A DNA stretch of 64,000 nt, from assembly GCF_023091155.1 (NCBI RefSeq), contig NZ_JAHWXK010000001.1, positions 744,001 through 808,000 on the forward strand, given 5' to 3'. The position numbers and the translations under genes were made by a program. A model generated the notes under the pieces. It was not told the DNA's origin. It worked only from the letters and a program-made list of their open reading frames with translations, and did no database searches. Below are positions 1-9,246 of the stretch, one piece after another; the stretch's first letter is position 1; each line of letters opens with the position of its first letter. This DNA is from Microbacterium sufflavum. Lineage in GTDB: Bacteria; Actinomycetota; Actinomycetes; Actinomycetales; Microbacteriaceae.

Positions 1-103
1 CGGGCGCGAAGGTGTCGCAGCCGATCAGGATCTTCAGCGGGCGGGGGGCTTCGGCGGCGTCGGGGGACGCCTCGGTCGGATCGTCGGAGGGGGTCACAGA
101 CAT
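1..103 (-). CDS. Glycosyltransferase, N-terminal fragment (cut by window edge)
   Basis: Only the first 34 codons are present; the gene runs off the left edge. After an acidic, proline-rich leader of about 20 residues the translation reads RPLKILIGCDTFAP. This resembles the first beta-strand and glycine loop of GT-B fold glycosyltransferases (GT4-like), which act on sugar nucleotides at the cytoplasmic side of the membrane. The assignment rests on that one motif, so the family is likely but the substrate unknown. The ATG at 101-103 is the natural start. It is divergent from the gene at 229. Confidence 0.55.
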   Translation of the reverse strand, partial: MSVTPSDDPTEASPDAAEAPRPLKILIGCDTFAP

Positions 104-228
104 GCTGCCTTACGATGGGGCGGCCAAGGGAAAGCCCTGGTCGGGCGCACGCAACTCTACCCGAGGGCCCTGGCCGGGCCGCCGAGGCATACCGGCATCC
201 GCCCAGCCGGAGCCGTTAGCGTTGGCGC

Positions 229-816
229 ATGCGACTGACTGCCGACGCCGACCCCCAGCTGTGGATCCCCGTCACCGACTCCCTCGGTTGGAAGGGGCGC
301 CGGCACCGGAAGGCCGCGATCCGCATGCTGCTGGGACAGGTGAACGCGGCGGTGGGGGCGACCGAGCGCCCTGGATCGCGCTTCGGCGCGTGGGCCATGA
401 GCCAGGCCGCCCCGATGCTCATGAAGAAGGCCGACGGCCGCGTGCTGGTGTGGACGTGGAAGGCCGAGCCCGAGCTGGTGGTGGCGATGGCGACCGCCCA
501 GGTGCTGACGCCCGATGTGCGCATCGCCCGGGCATCGATGCCCATGGAGTACGACGACACCACCTCGTTCCCGACGCGGCTCGGGGTCGGCGAGAAGCTG
601 GTGGTCGCGATGCCGCCCTCGCCCGCGACGCCCCCGTTCACGACGTACACGTGGGACACCGGCACGCACCTGATCACGCTGACGGCGGTGTGCGCCGACC
701 GGGAGCGCTTCGGCACGCTCGGCACCGCGCTCGACGACCTCGCCCGGAGCATCCGCATCGCCGACGACCTCACCGGCGGCGAGTCGCCCGACGTGCTGCG
801 GCTGCCTCCGGCCTGA
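229..816 (+). CDS. Conserved hypothetical protein, 195 aa
   Basis: I do not recognise a characterised family. The protein has no signal peptide and no membrane segment. Its mixed hydrophobic and charged composition is that of a soluble cytoplasmic protein, and its middle (WAMSQAAPMLMKKADGRVLVWTWKAEPELV) looks like a compact alpha/beta fold. The ATG at 229 lacks a Shine-Dalgarno sequence, but a TANNNT-type -10 box (TAGCGT, 217-222) ends six bases before it. This suggests a leaderless transcript, common in actinobacteria. It is convergent with the YjbR-like gene. Confidence 0.7.
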   Translation: MRLTADADPQLWIPVTDSLGWKGRRHRKAAIRMLLGQVNAAVGATERPGSRFGAWAMSQAAPMLMKKADGRVLVWTWKAEPELVVAMATAQVLTPDVRIARASMPMEYDDTTSFPTRLGVGEKLVVAMPPSPATPPFTTYTWDTGTHLITLTAVCADRERFGTLGTALDDLARSIRIADDLTGGESPDVLRLPPA

Positions 817-851
817 CACCCTCGACGTCCACCGCCGGGTGCGGGGAGGAC

Positions 852-1262
852 TCACGCGAGGCCGTGCGCGGCGAGCCAGTCCTTCGCGACGGAGGCCGGA
901 ACACGCGCGAGCCAGGCGTCGGTGACGAGCTCCGCCAGCCGGTCCGCGTCCACCACGTCCAGGCGTACGAGCAGCGCCGGGTAGCCGTCGAAGTGCGGGA
1001 TCGAGAACAGCGCCTCCGGCTCCGCGGCCAGCAGCGCCTCCTTCTCGCCCTGATCCGCCACGCGCACCGACAGCACCTCGCCGTCGGGCCACTGCCGACC
1101 GAGCTCGGCCAGCTGGCGCAGATCGGCGCCGGTCGGGCCGCGCAGCCCCGCGAACTGCCCCTGCGTCACGCGCCACCCGGGCAGACCCGTGTGACCGTTG
1201 ACGGCCTCGGTGACCCCGGGCAGCCCGAGCGCGATCCGCCGCACGTCGTCGATCGTCGCCAT
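852..1262 (-). CDS. MmcQ/YjbR-like protein (double wing fold), 136 aa
   Basis: The sequence has the hallmarks of the small MmcQ/YjbR family: an N-terminal helix (TIDDVRRIALGLPGVTEA), a central strand-rich part with IPHFDGYPALLVRLD, and a C-terminal helix ending VAKDWLAAHGLA. Members adopt a CyaY-like fold; some are annotated as DNA-binding, but their role is unproven. I chose the ATG at 1262 because the family begins with this helix and upstream in-frame sequence is low-complexity arginine/proline. It lies just downstream of the GH38 gene on the same strand, but nothing links it to glycan use. Confidence 0.75.
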   Translation of the reverse strand: MATIDDVRRIALGLPGVTEAVNGHTGLPGWRVTQGQFAGLRGPTGADLRQLAELGRQWPDGEVLSVRVADQGEKEALLAAEPEALFSIPHFDGYPALLVRLDVVDADRLAELVTDAWLARVPASVAKDWLAAHGLA

Positions 1263-1317
1263 CCCGTCATGCTCCCGCACGCCCCGCCCGCGCACAACGC
1301 CCGGGCCCGCGCGGGGG

Positions 1318-4311
1318 TCAGCGCGCGATGCGGAGGGTGCGCACCTCGAACGGACGCAGGTGCAGCGCTCCACCCGTCCGCGCGTCGTCGAGGTCGTCCT
1401 CGATCAGGCTCACCTCGCGCACCTCGCGATGCTCGAAGCCGACCGCCAGCTCGCCCGTGGTCCGACGCCCGAGAGCTTCGTAGACGCGCACGATCACGTC
1501 GCCCGAGCCGTCGTCGGCGAGCTTGACCGCCGACACCACGATGCCCTCGCCCGACACCCTCACCAGGGGCTCGACCTCGCGGGCACCGCGCACGACGGTG
1601 GGCAGCGCGTTGAACCGGATTCCCTCGGCCGTGGCGATCGCGGCGTCCGCACCGATCACGAAGCCGACCTCGATGGCGTGGTGCCCGTGGTCGGTGTCGG
1701 GGTCGGGGAACCGCGGCGCGCGCAGCAGCGAGAGCCGCACGGTCGTGGTCACCCCGTCGTCACCGACCTCGCGCGAGGTGTCGTAGCCGTAGATCGAGTC
1801 GTTGACGAGCGCGGCGCCGAAGTCCTGCTCGCGCACCAGCACGAAGCGGTGCATCGAGGTCTCGAACTTCGCGGCCTCCCAGCTCGTGTTCGTGTGGGTG
1901 ACGCGGGCCTGGTAGCCGAACTGAGTCTCTGCCTCGGTGTGCGACGCCTGGATGTCGAGCGGGAACGCGAGCTTGAGCAGCTTCTCGGTCTCGTGCCAGT
2001 CGACCTCGTTGCGGAGTACCACGGTGCGCGAGTCGGGAGCGAGGAGGATGGTCTGCGTGATCGTCGACTCCGAGAACCGCCGCTCGACCACGATGGTCGC
2101 GACGCCGTGCACCACCGAGGCCTCGATCGACGACACCGCGGTGAGGTCCTCGACACTGTTGCGGTAGTAGCGGTCGATGTCCCACGCGTCCCACATGTTG
2201 GGGAAGTCCTGGTGCAGCTGGAACAGGTTCGCGGCCCTGCCCGGCGCGACCGTCTCGCGGCCGGACGCCCTGTCGACCGCCGACACGATGAGGCCCTCCG
2301 CCGACACCACGACCGACACGAGCGCGTTCTCCAGGCGCCAGCCGCCGTCCGTTTCGGTGAGCGTCACCGGGCTCGCGGTCGGCTCCCCGACGAATGCCGC
2401 GCCCAGCGCCCGTCCGCCCGCGACCGAGGTCGGCTCGAACCGCAGCTCACGGTCGCCCTCCCCCGCGAGCGACCGGCGTGCGCGCTGCGCGATGTCGCGC
2501 GCCTCCGACAGCACGTCGGAGAGCACGGCGACGGCCTCGCGGTGCACCCAGGCGATCGAGGTGCCGGGGAGGATGTCGTGGAACTCGTGCAGCAGCACGG
2601 CCTGCCAGAGCCGGTCGAGCTCCGCCTGCGGGTACGCGGCCCCCGTGCGCACGGCGTCGGTCGCGGCCCACAGCTCCGCCTCGACCAGCGCGTGCTCGGC
2701 CCAGCGGTGCAGCGCCTTCGTGGCGTGCTGGCTGGTGAGGGTGCCGCGGTGCAGCTCGAGGTACAGCTCGCCCACCCACACGGCGGGGTGCGGCAGCTCG
2801 GCCTTCGCGGCGTCGAAGAAGTCGTCCGGGTGCTCCCAGACGACCTGCGCGCTGCCCTCGAGATCGCGCAGGCGCGCGGCCTTGCCCGTCATCTCCCGGG
2901 TCGTGCCGCCACCGCCGTCACCCCAGCCGACCGGGGCGATCGACCGCGACGTGACCCGGTTCTCCTTGAACTGCCGCGCGGCCTTGGCGACCTCCATGCC
3001 GCTGAGCTGCGAGTTGTAGGTGTCCATCGACGGGAAGTGCGTGAACACCTGGGAGCCGTCGATGCCCTCCCACAGGAACGAGTGGTGCGGGAAGACGTTC
3101 TGCTGGTTCCACGAGATCTTCTGCGTGAAGAACCACTCGAACCCGGCGCGGCGCATGAGCTGCGGCAGCGCGGGCGAGTAGCCGAAGCTGTCGGGCAGCC
3201 ACACGCCCTTCGACCGGATGCCGAACTCGCGCTCGAAGAAGCGCTGGCCGTGCGAGAACTGCCGCACGAGCGACTCGCCGGTGGGCATGACGGTGTCGGA
3301 CTCGACCCACATGCCGCCCAGGGGCAGGAAGCGCCCCGCGGCGACCGCGGCTCTGACCCGCTCCCACACCTCGGGGCGGTGCTCCTTGATCCAGGCGTAC
3401 TGCTGCGCGCTGGACATGCCGTACTGGAACTCGGGCTGCTCGTCGATGAGCGTGGTCATGGACGAGGTGGTGCGGGCGACCTTGCGGATGGTCTCGCGCA
3501 CGGGCCACAGCCATGCGGAGTCGATGTGAGCGTGGCCGACCGCCGAGATGCGGTGCGCGCTCGCCTCGGCCGGGGCCGCGAGCACGTCGGCGAGTCGGGC
3601 GCGGGCGTCGGCGGCCGTCTCGACGAGGCGCTGGAGGTCGAGCACGTCGAGGGCGTCGTCGAGCGCCTGGAGGATGCGCATGCGCCGCGGCGAGGTCGCC
3701 GGCAGCTCGGCCTGCAGCTCGAACAGCACCTCGATGTCGAGGGACAGGTCGAACACCTCGGGCTCGAACACCGCGAGGTCCATGCGGCGCAGGCGGTACA
3801 GCGGCTCCTTCGACGAGGTGAGGATGTCGCCCTCCTGCGTCGGAAGGAAGGGGTGGTAGTCGAGCAGCACCGGGTTCGACGCCCCCTCGAGGTACAGCTC
3901 GACGGGCTCGTCGCCGTGGGCGTTCTCGGCGATCGGCACCCACTGGTTGCGCGGGTTGATGCTCTTGATCGGGGTGCCGTCGGGGCGGTACGCGAGGGCC
4001 TCGCACTGGAAGCCGGTCATGTTCACGTCGAAGCCGAGGTCGATCAGCGCCTCGACACGGCGCCCCTTCCAGTCGGCCGGCACGCGCCCCGTGAGCTTGA
4101 ACCACGTGGTGCCCCAGGCCGGGCCCCACAGCGACCCGACCGCGCCCGGCGCGAAGTCGAGCGCCAGCCCCTCGGCCGGCGGGATCGGCTCCCCTGGCAG
4201 TTCGTGCAGCTCGACGGTCAGCGGCACGGAGGCCGAGTGGATCGCGGGACGGATGCGCTCTTCCAGCACGCGCTTGACGCGGCCGACGGTGAGCGAGGTG
4301 TCGTCATGCAT
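1318..4311 (-). CDS. GH38 alpha-mannosidase, cytoplasmic
   Basis: A 997-residue glycoside hydrolase family 38 enzyme, which removes alpha-linked mannose from N-glycan oligosaccharides using a zinc ion. Zinc-ligand motif GHAHIDSAWLW is at residues 259-269, and the predicted nucleophile Asp374 lies in WLPDSFGYSP. A long N-terminal domain precedes the catalytic barrel and beta-sandwich domains follow, as usual for the bacterial ~1000-residue group. There is no signal peptide, so it should act on imported glycans. The ATG at 4311 follows a GGAGAA ribosome site. It is divergent from the LacI gene with the operator at 4364-4377 between them. Confidence 0.92.
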   Translation of the reverse strand: MHDDTSLTVGRVKRVLEERIRPAIHSASVPLTVELHELPGEPIPPAEGLALDFAPGAVGSLWGPAWGTTWFKLTGRVPADWKGRRVEALIDLGFDVNMTGFQCEALAYRPDGTPIKSINPRNQWVPIAENAHGDEPVELYLEGASNPVLLDYHPFLPTQEGDILTSSKEPLYRLRRMDLAVFEPEVFDLSLDIEVLFELQAELPATSPRRMRILQALDDALDVLDLQRLVETAADARARLADVLAAPAEASAHRISAVGHAHIDSAWLWPVRETIRKVARTTSSMTTLIDEQPEFQYGMSSAQQYAWIKEHRPEVWERVRAAVAAGRFLPLGGMWVESDTVMPTGESLVRQFSHGQRFFEREFGIRSKGVWLPDSFGYSPALPQLMRRAGFEWFFTQKISWNQQNVFPHHSFLWEGIDGSQVFTHFPSMDTYNSQLSGMEVAKAARQFKENRVTSRSIAPVGWGDGGGGTTREMTGKAARLRDLEGSAQVVWEHPDDFFDAAKAELPHPAVWVGELYLELHRGTLTSQHATKALHRWAEHALVEAELWAATDAVRTGAAYPQAELDRLWQAVLLHEFHDILPGTSIAWVHREAVAVLSDVLSEARDIAQRARRSLAGEGDRELRFEPTSVAGGRALGAAFVGEPTASPVTLTETDGGWRLENALVSVVVSAEGLIVSAVDRASGRETVAPGRAANLFQLHQDFPNMWDAWDIDRYYRNSVEDLTAVSSIEASVVHGVATIVVERRFSESTITQTILLAPDSRTVVLRNEVDWHETEKLLKLAFPLDIQASHTEAETQFGYQARVTHTNTSWEAAKFETSMHRFVLVREQDFGAALVNDSIYGYDTSREVGDDGVTTTVRLSLLRAPRFPDPDTDHGHHAIEVGFVIGADAAIATAEGIRFNALPTVVRGAREVEPLVRVSGEGIVVSAVKLADDGSGDVIVRVYEALGRRTTGELAVGFEHREVREVSLIEDDLDDARTGGALHLRPFEVRTLRIAR

Positions 4312-4363
4312 GGCTGTTCTCCGGGCTCGACGGTGAGGGGGCGTTCTGATGCTATCCGATTTA

Positions 4364-4377
4364 CTAAAACGATCTAG
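4364..4377. promoter_or_regulatory. Putative LacI-family operator, site 1 of the mannoside regulon
   Basis: The sequence CTAAAACGATCTAG (reverse CTAGATCGTTTTAG) fits CTANANCGNTTNAG on the minus strand. It lies between the divergent GH38 and LacI genes. Related sites precede the GH5 gene (6850), the ABC operon (6951) and the Endo-H-like gene (14655). It is also embedded in a wider inverted repeat, AAACG-N6-CGTTT (4367-4382). Binding by the adjacent LacI protein is inferred. Confidence 0.65.
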
Positions 4378-4444
4378 CGTTTCGAGTCTACGGCACACCC
4401 ACGACGCTCCCGCGAGGCTAAACCGATCAAGTAGGGTGATGCCT

Positions 4445-5470
4445 ATGGCCTCGGGGAAACGCGTCACGATCGCGGACATCGCGCGACTGGCCGGCGTCTC
4501 CCCCGGTGCCGTCTCCTTCGCCCTGAACGGTCGCCCCGGCGTGAGCGAGGAGACCAGGCAGCGCATCCTCGCGATCATCGAGGAGCACCACTGGCAGCCC
4601 AGTTCCGCGGCACGCGCCCTGGTCGGTGCCCGTGCCAACGCGGTCGGCTTCGCACTCGCCCGCCCCGCCCGCTCGCTGGGCTCCGAGGCCTTCTTCACCG
4701 ATCTGATCGCCGGCATCGAGTCGCGGCTGTCGGAGAGCAAGGTCAGCCTGCAGCTGCGCCTGGTCGCCGACATCGACGAGGAGATGGAGGTGCACCGCCA
4801 GTGGCGGTCGTCGAATCAGGTCGACGGCATCATCTACATCGATCCGCGCGACGACGACCCGCGCGCGGCGAACATCGCGTCGCTGGACGCCCGCGCCGTG
4901 ATGATCGGGTCGGAGCCGTCCGCGGAGGGCGACGTGCCGAGCGTCTGGATCGGCGACGAGGAGGTGGCCGAGACGCTGTTCTCCTACCTCGCGGCCCTCG
5001 GGCACACCCGCATCGCGTACGTCGCCGGACCCGCCGAGCTCGAGCACACGCGCCTGCGCGCCGAGGTGCTGGAGCGCCTCGCGGCGGACGGCATCGCGGG
5101 CGAGGTCATCGCGACCGACTTCTCCCCCGCACGCGCCTCGGCGGTCACGCGCACTCTGCTCTCCGGCAAGCAGCGCCCGACCGCGATCGTCTACGACAAC
5201 GACGTGATGGCGGTCGCCGGACTCCGCGTCGCCCAGGAGATGGGGCGCACCGTGCCGCGCGACGTGTCCCTCGCCTCCTTCGACGACTCGGTGATCGCCG
5301 GGCTCATCAACCCGTCCATCACCGCCATGACGCGCGACACGTTCGAGCTCGGCGAGCAGGCGGCCACCCTCCTGCTGCAGCAGATCGAGGCGGGCGCGAC
5401 CCTGCCCAGCGTCGCCGGTCCCACCCCCACCCTCACGGCGCGCGAGAGCACGGCGCCGCCCGCGTCCTGA
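4445..5470 (+). CDS. LacI-family regulator of the N-glycan/mannoside locus
   Basis: A 341-residue regulator with an N-terminal LacI helix-turn-helix (RVTIADIARLAGVSPGAVSF, residues 5-24) followed by a NALNGRPGVS-type hinge region and a periplasmic-binding-protein-like effector domain. The usual role is repression relieved by a sugar ligand, here probably a mannosyl oligosaccharide or mannose. Two in-frame ATGs occur at 4439 and 4445. I prefer 4445 because the AGGG at 4433-4436 is then eight bases upstream. It is convergent with the GH5 gene. Confidence 0.9.
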   Translation: MASGKRVTIADIARLAGVSPGAVSFALNGRPGVSEETRQRILAIIEEHHWQPSSAARALVGARANAVGFALARPARSLGSEAFFTDLIAGIESRLSESKVSLQLRLVADIDEEMEVHRQWRSSNQVDGIIYIDPRDDDPRAANIASLDARAVMIGSEPSAEGDVPSVWIGDEEVAETLFSYLAALGHTRIAYVAGPAELEHTRLRAEVLERLAADGIAGEVIATDFSPARASAVTRTLLSGKQRPTAIVYDNDVMAVAGLRVAQEMGRTVPRDVSLASFDDSVIAGLINPSITAMTRDTFELGEQAATLLLQQIEAGATLPSVAGPTPTLTARESTAPPAS

Positions 5471-5489
5471 CGCGCGCCGACGGATGGTG

Positions 5490-6800
5490 TCAGGCGTCGA
5501 CGACGGTGTTGACCGAGCCGTAGCGGCCGACCGCGTCGCCCGCGAGGTCGGGGCGGATCAGCTCCCGGATGCCCCGAGCCTCCAGCGCCGCGGGGTCTGC
5601 CGCGTCGGCCGAGGTGACCAGGGCCGGGTCGAGTCCGGCTGTGCACGCATCGACCCACGCCTGGAACACCGCCCCTCCCGGGCTCAGCGCGGCCCGGCTC
5701 ACCGGCACGTCGCGCTCGTCCACCTCGACCACGATCCCGGTCGGCCGCGCCGGGGCAGCCGTGCGCGCGCGCAGCTCGGGGATCAGCTCCGCGAACCGCC
5801 GGCCGATCGGCTTGGCCGCGCCGGACTGGTCGACCAGGCCGAGCGAATACTCCAGGTCGGGGAAGTCGCCCAGGTCGCGGCTCACGTCGTGGGAGCACCA
5901 CCACGTGACGCCCCAGAGGTTCTCGGTCCGCGCCGAGGAGCGCAGCGTCGCCTCCAGGAACCCGGGCATCTCGTCGGCCTCCAGACAGTTCGACGGCGCC
6001 CCCACCTCCTGCAGCCACACCGGACGCTGCGGGTCGGTCGCGAACGCCCGCGACAGCTCGATCAGATACTCGGCGTGCCGGTCGGCGGCGACGGAGCGAC
6101 CGCCGTAGCGCTGCGCCGTGCCGTTGAAGATCCACGAGTGGATCGTGGTCATGGCGCCCAGGCGCGAGGCGTGCGCCGGGGTGAACCCGTGCTCGTCCAT
6201 GTACCAGACCGCGTCGTACTCGCTGTGCACGTGAGGGAGTCCGGGAGCGGCCTCCCCCGCGGCCGCGAGCAGGGTCTCGATCCACGCCCCGGCCTCGTCG
6301 ACCGTGACCGGCCACGGCGCGGGGTGCGTGTGCGCCGAGAACTGGTTGACCTCGTTGCCGAGCGTGAGGCCGAGGAAGTTCGGGGCATCGCGCAGCGCCT
6401 CCGCGAGCCGCTGCACCAGGGCGACCTGCCCGTCGAGCGCCCTCGGATCGGTGAACATGTTGCGGTCGTGCCAGGTGTACAGCCAGGCGGGCACGAAGTC
6501 GAAGCTCGACAGGTGGCCCTGGATCACGTCGACGCTCGCGTCGAGCTCGAACTCGGCGGCGATGTCGACCATCGCCCGCACGTCGTCGAGAGCCTTCGGG
6601 CGGATGAGGGTGCGGTTCGGCTGCAGCACGGTCCACAGCGGGAACACGCGCACATGGTCGAGGCCCAGTTCGGCGAGGGCGGCGAAGTCGCGGCGCACGT
6701 CGTCGGGCGTGAAGTCGAGCCAGGAGTGCATCCAGTCCTTCGACGGCGTGTAGTTCGCCCCGAACCTCAGGGGAGCGTCGAGAGCGCCACGCTGCGTCAT
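5490..6800 (-). CDS. GH5-like beta-mannosidase (probable Man-beta-1,4-GlcNAc hydrolase)
   Basis: A 436-residue clan GH-A hydrolase. The probable acid/base is Glu150 in [10 protein letters not shown] and the probable nucleophile Glu265 in [10 protein letters not shown], at the spacing expected of a GH5 barrel. It has no signal peptide. A cytoplasmic GH5 beside GH38, GH92 and an Endo-H-like enzyme matches known N-glycan loci of Bifidobacterium, where a GH5_18 beta-mannosidase splits the Man-beta-1,4-GlcNAc left after trimming. The subfamily assignment comes from context and general resemblance. The ATG at 6800 has an AAAGGTG ribosome site. Transcription should start at the promoter-operator near 6850. 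Confidence 0.8.
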   Translation of the reverse strand: MTQRGALDAPLRFGANYTPSKDWMHSWLDFTPDDVRRDFAALAELGLDHVRVFPLWTVLQPNRTLIRPKALDDVRAMVDIAAEFELDASVDVIQGHLSSFDFVPAWLYTWHDRNMFTDPRALDGQVALVQRLAEALRDAPNFLGLTLGNEVNQFSAHTHPAPWPVTVDEAGAWIETLLAAAGEAAPGLPHVHSEYDAVWYMDEHGFTPAHASRLGAMTTIHSWIFNGTAQRYGGRSVAADRHAEYLIELSRAFATDPQRPVWLQEVGAPSNCLEADEMPGFLEATLRSSARTENLWGVTWWCSHDVSRDLGDFPDLEYSLGLVDQSGAAKPIGRRFAELIPELRARTAAPARPTGIVVEVDERDVPVSRAALSPGGAVFQAWVDACTAGLDPALVTSADAADPAALEARGIRELIRPDLAGDAVGRYGSVNTVVDA

Positions 6801-6849
6801 GTGTTCGCACCTTTCGGACAGAGCCCCCCGACGAGGGCGGATCGCACCA

Positions 6850-6863
6850 CTATAACGCTTGAG
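6850..6863 (-). promoter_or_regulatory. Operator site 2, overlapping the -10 box of the GH5 gene
   Basis: CTATAACGCTTGAG on the plus strand matches CTANANCGNTTNAG. Read on the minus strand it ends in TATAG, and with the next base gives TATAGT (6854 to 6849), a good -10 hexamer for the GH5 gene whose ATG is about 50 bases on. A bound repressor would block RNA polymerase directly. I see no convincing -35 element. Confidence 0.65.
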
Positions 6864-6918
6864 CAGCGAGACCGCGGCACGAGATTCCGCTCGCCGCCTG
6901 CGCTCCCCGCGCCCTCTC

Positions 6919-6947
6919 TTGACACCGGTGGATTCGGATGGTTTCAT
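6919..6947 (+). promoter_or_regulatory. SigA-type promoter of the mannoside ABC operon
   Basis: A perfect -35 hexamer TTGACA (6919-6924) and a -10-like TTTCAT (6942-6947, four of six matches) are separated by exactly 17 bases. The operator at 6951-6964 begins four bases after the -10 box and so covers the expected start of transcription. The ABC operon starts at 7016. Confidence 0.65.
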
Positions 6948-6950
6948 CAG

Positions 6951-6964
6951 CTAAAGCGCTGTAG
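6951..6964 (+). promoter_or_regulatory. Operator site 3, upstream of the mannoside ABC operon
   Basis: CTAAAGCGCTGTAG reads CTACAGCGCTTTAG on the other strand and matches CTANANCGNTTNAG. It is the most symmetric of the four sites and sits on the predicted transcription start of the operon beginning at 7016. Confidence 0.65.
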
Positions 6965-7015
6965 TCCCGTCCTGTCGGACCCGCGCCGAATCGCCCGCCT
7001 CGAGGAAGAAGCACG

Positions 7016-8317
7016 ATGAGAGTTCCCGCACGCATGGCTGCACTGGCAACCTTCACGATCGGCGCCCTCGCGCTCGCCGGCTGCACCGGCGGTGGCGCCG
7101 GCGCCGGAGACGCCGGGCCGATCGACACCTCCGGCGACCTGAGCGGCACGATCCAGTTCCAGACCTGGTCGCTCAAGAACGAGAAGTTCACGCCGTACTT
7201 CGAAGACCTGATCGACGCGTTCGAGAAGGAGCACCCCGACGTGAAGGTCGAGTGGCTCGACCAGCCCGGCGACGGCTACCAGGAGAAGATCCTCAGCCAG
7301 GCCAACGCCGACACCCTCCCCGACGTGCTCAACCTGCCGCCCGACATCGCCTACCCGCTGGTCGCCGCGGGCAAGCTGGTCGACCTCGACACGGCCGACC
7401 CCGACCTGAAGTCGGCGTACAACACGGGCGCGTGGGAGGCCTACAGCCAGTACCCGGGCGTCGACGGCACCTACGGTCTGCCGTGGTACCTGTCGAGCGA
7501 TGCGTCGTGGTGGAACCTGGCCCAGCTCGCCCCCTACGGCGTCACGGAGCAGAACCTGCCGACCACGGTCGACGAGCTGCTCACGCTCGCCACCGACGTG
7601 GCCACCGAGTCGGGCGGCAAGGTGCAGCTGCTCTCCTCGATCCCCGCGCTCGACACCTTCACGGCCGCGGGCATGGAGGTCATCGACGACAAGGGCGAGT
7701 TCGACTTCAACACCGACGAGGCCGCCGCGATCATCCAGAAGTACGCCGACGCGTACGCCGCGGGCGCCATGCCCGCCGAGGCCCTCACCGGCGACTACGG
7801 CGGCAACGCCGAGGCCTACATCCAGGAGAAGGTCGCCTTCACGACCGGCGGCACCGGCTTCACGACCGATCTGCAGAAGGACGCCCCGTCGCTGCTGGCG
7901 AACACCGTCGCCACCCCGCGCCTCGGCATCGCGCCGCTCTACGTGCAGGGCCTGAACGTCTCCGCCGACTCCGACAACAAGGAAGCCGCGCTCGCGTTCG
8001 CCGAGTTCGCGACGAACCAGGAGAACCAGGTGGCGTTCTCGTCGCTCGCGGTCGGGACCGCGCCCGGAACGGCCGAGGGCGGCGACCAGGTCGTGGAGAA
8101 CATCGCCTCCTCCGTCACCGACGAGAAGCAGCTCGCCGCGATCGACACGGTGTTCGGCGCGATGAAGGACGCCAAGGCCCTGCCGTTCCAGTGGACGTCG
8201 GACATGGCGACCTACATGACGCAGCAGATCGCGCTCGCGGTCAACGGCGAGGCCGACCCGAAGGCCCAGCTCGACAAGATCGTCGAGTACGCCAACGCGA
8301 ACCGCGTGGACCAGTGA
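7016..8317 (+). CDS. Sugar ABC transporter substrate-binding lipoprotein (mannoside locus)
   Basis: A 433-residue extracellular binding protein of the MalE/UgpB type. An N-terminal hydrophobic segment ends in the lipobox LALAGC with Cys23 as the lipidated residue. Typical features follow: ITQFQTWS-like first strand, EKEHPDVKVEW, and a C-terminal helical domain. It should capture glycan fragments released by the secreted GH18 enzyme and hand them to the two permeases. The start has a GAGGAAG ribosome site. It is the first gene of an operon with the two permeases and GH92 and is probably controlled at 6951-6964. Confidence 0.9.
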   Translation: MRVPARMAALATFTIGALALAGCTGGGAGAGDAGPIDTSGDLSGTIQFQTWSLKNEKFTPYFEDLIDAFEKEHPDVKVEWLDQPGDGYQEKILSQANADTLPDVLNLPPDIAYPLVAAGKLVDLDTADPDLKSAYNTGAWEAYSQYPGVDGTYGLPWYLSSDASWWNLAQLAPYGVTEQNLPTTVDELLTLATDVATESGGKVQLLSSIPALDTFTAAGMEVIDDKGEFDFNTDEAAAIIQKYADAYAAGAMPAEALTGDYGGNAEAYIQEKVAFTTGGTGFTTDLQKDAPSLLANTVATPRLGIAPLYVQGLNVSADSDNKEAALAFAEFATNQENQVAFSSLAVGTAPGTAEGGDQVVENIASSVTDEKQLAAIDTVFGAMKDAKALPFQWTSDMATYMTQQIALAVNGEADPKAQLDKIVEYANANRVDQ

Positions 8318-8319
8318 CC

Positions 8320-9246
8320 ATGAGCGCGAGCACCGGCACCCGGCAGCGAAGGACGACGATGAGGTCCCACCGGTGGTTCACCCCGTGGCTGCTCCTCGCC
8401 CCCGCCGTGATCTGGGTGCTGGTGTTCGCGCTGTGGCCGTTCCTCAACACGGTCGTCCTCAGCTTCACGAACGCCCGCCCGCTGCGCACCCCCGAGTTCG
8501 TGGGCGGCGCGAACTACGAGCGCATGTTCGGCGACGAGATGTTCTGGAACGCGCTGACGACGTGCCTCATCTATGTGGTCGTGTGCGTGCCGCTGCTCAC
8601 GATCCTGCCGCTGCTGCTCGCCCTGCTGGTGCAGAAGAAGCTGCCGGGCATCTCGTTCTTCCGCACCACCTTCTACTTCCCCGTGATCGCCTCGGTCGTG
8701 GTGGTCGCCCTCATCTGGACCTGGCTGTTCGACAGTCGCGGCATCATCAACCAGACCCTGGAGTTCCTCGGTCTGATCGACAAGCCGATGGCGTTCCTCG
8801 TCGACCGCTGGCTGCTGCTGGGCTGCGCCATCCTGCTCACGGTCTGGAAGGGCCTGGGCTACTACATGGTCGTGTACCTCGCGGCGCTGGGGAACGTGGG
8901 CAAGGAGCTGCACGAAGCTGCGATGCTCGACGGTGCCGGCTCGTTCCGTCGCTTCCTCTCGGTGACGATCCCGTCCGTGCGCGGCGCCATGCTCCTCATC
9001 TCGGTGCTGATCGCGGTGTCGGCCATGCGCGTGTTCGCCGAGCTCGACGTGCTCTCCAAGAGCACCGGCGGCCCCGGCGGCTACGACATGTCGCTCGTGA
9101 TGCTGATCCGCCAGGTGGGCTCCGGACTCAACGGCAACATCGGCTACGCCTCCGCGATCAGCGTGGCCCTGTTCCTCCTGACGCTCGTGCCCCTGGCCGC
9201 GATCGCGTTCATGAACCGCGAGAAGAAGGCGAAGGTCTCCGCATGA
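8320..9246 (+). CDS. ABC sugar permease, first subunit (MalF/MsmF type)
   Basis: A 308-residue membrane protein with about six transmembrane helices. The EAA loop (ELHEAAMLDGAGSFRRF) docks the ATPase in carbohydrate-uptake family 1 importers. The ATG at 8320 follows the binding-protein stop by two bases. A GTG at 8314 that overlaps that stop is an alternative start, adding two residues. No ATP-binding subunit is encoded nearby, so a shared MsmK-like ATPase elsewhere must energise it. Confidence 0.9.
   Translation: MSASTGTRQRRTTMRSHRWFTPWLLLAPAVIWVLVFALWPFLNTVVLSFTNARPLRTPEFVGGANYERMFGDEMFWNALTTCLIYVVVCVPLLTILPLLLALLVQKKLPGISFFRTTFYFPVIASVVVVALIWTWLFDSRGIINQTLEFLGLIDKPMAFLVDRWLLLGCAILLTVWKGLGYYMVVYLAALGNVGKELHEAAMLDGAGSFRRFLSVTIPSVRGAMLLISVLIAVSAMRVFAELDVLSKSTGGPGGYDMSLVMLIRQVGSGLNGNIGYASAISVALFLLTLVPLAAIAFMNREKKAKVSA

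Noticed and set aside
1198..4377. A very long open frame on the plus strand opposite the GH38 gene.
   Set aside because: Its translation is arginine/histidine/leucine-rich without domains and mirrors GH38 codon structure. Such antisense frames are expected in high-GC DNA.
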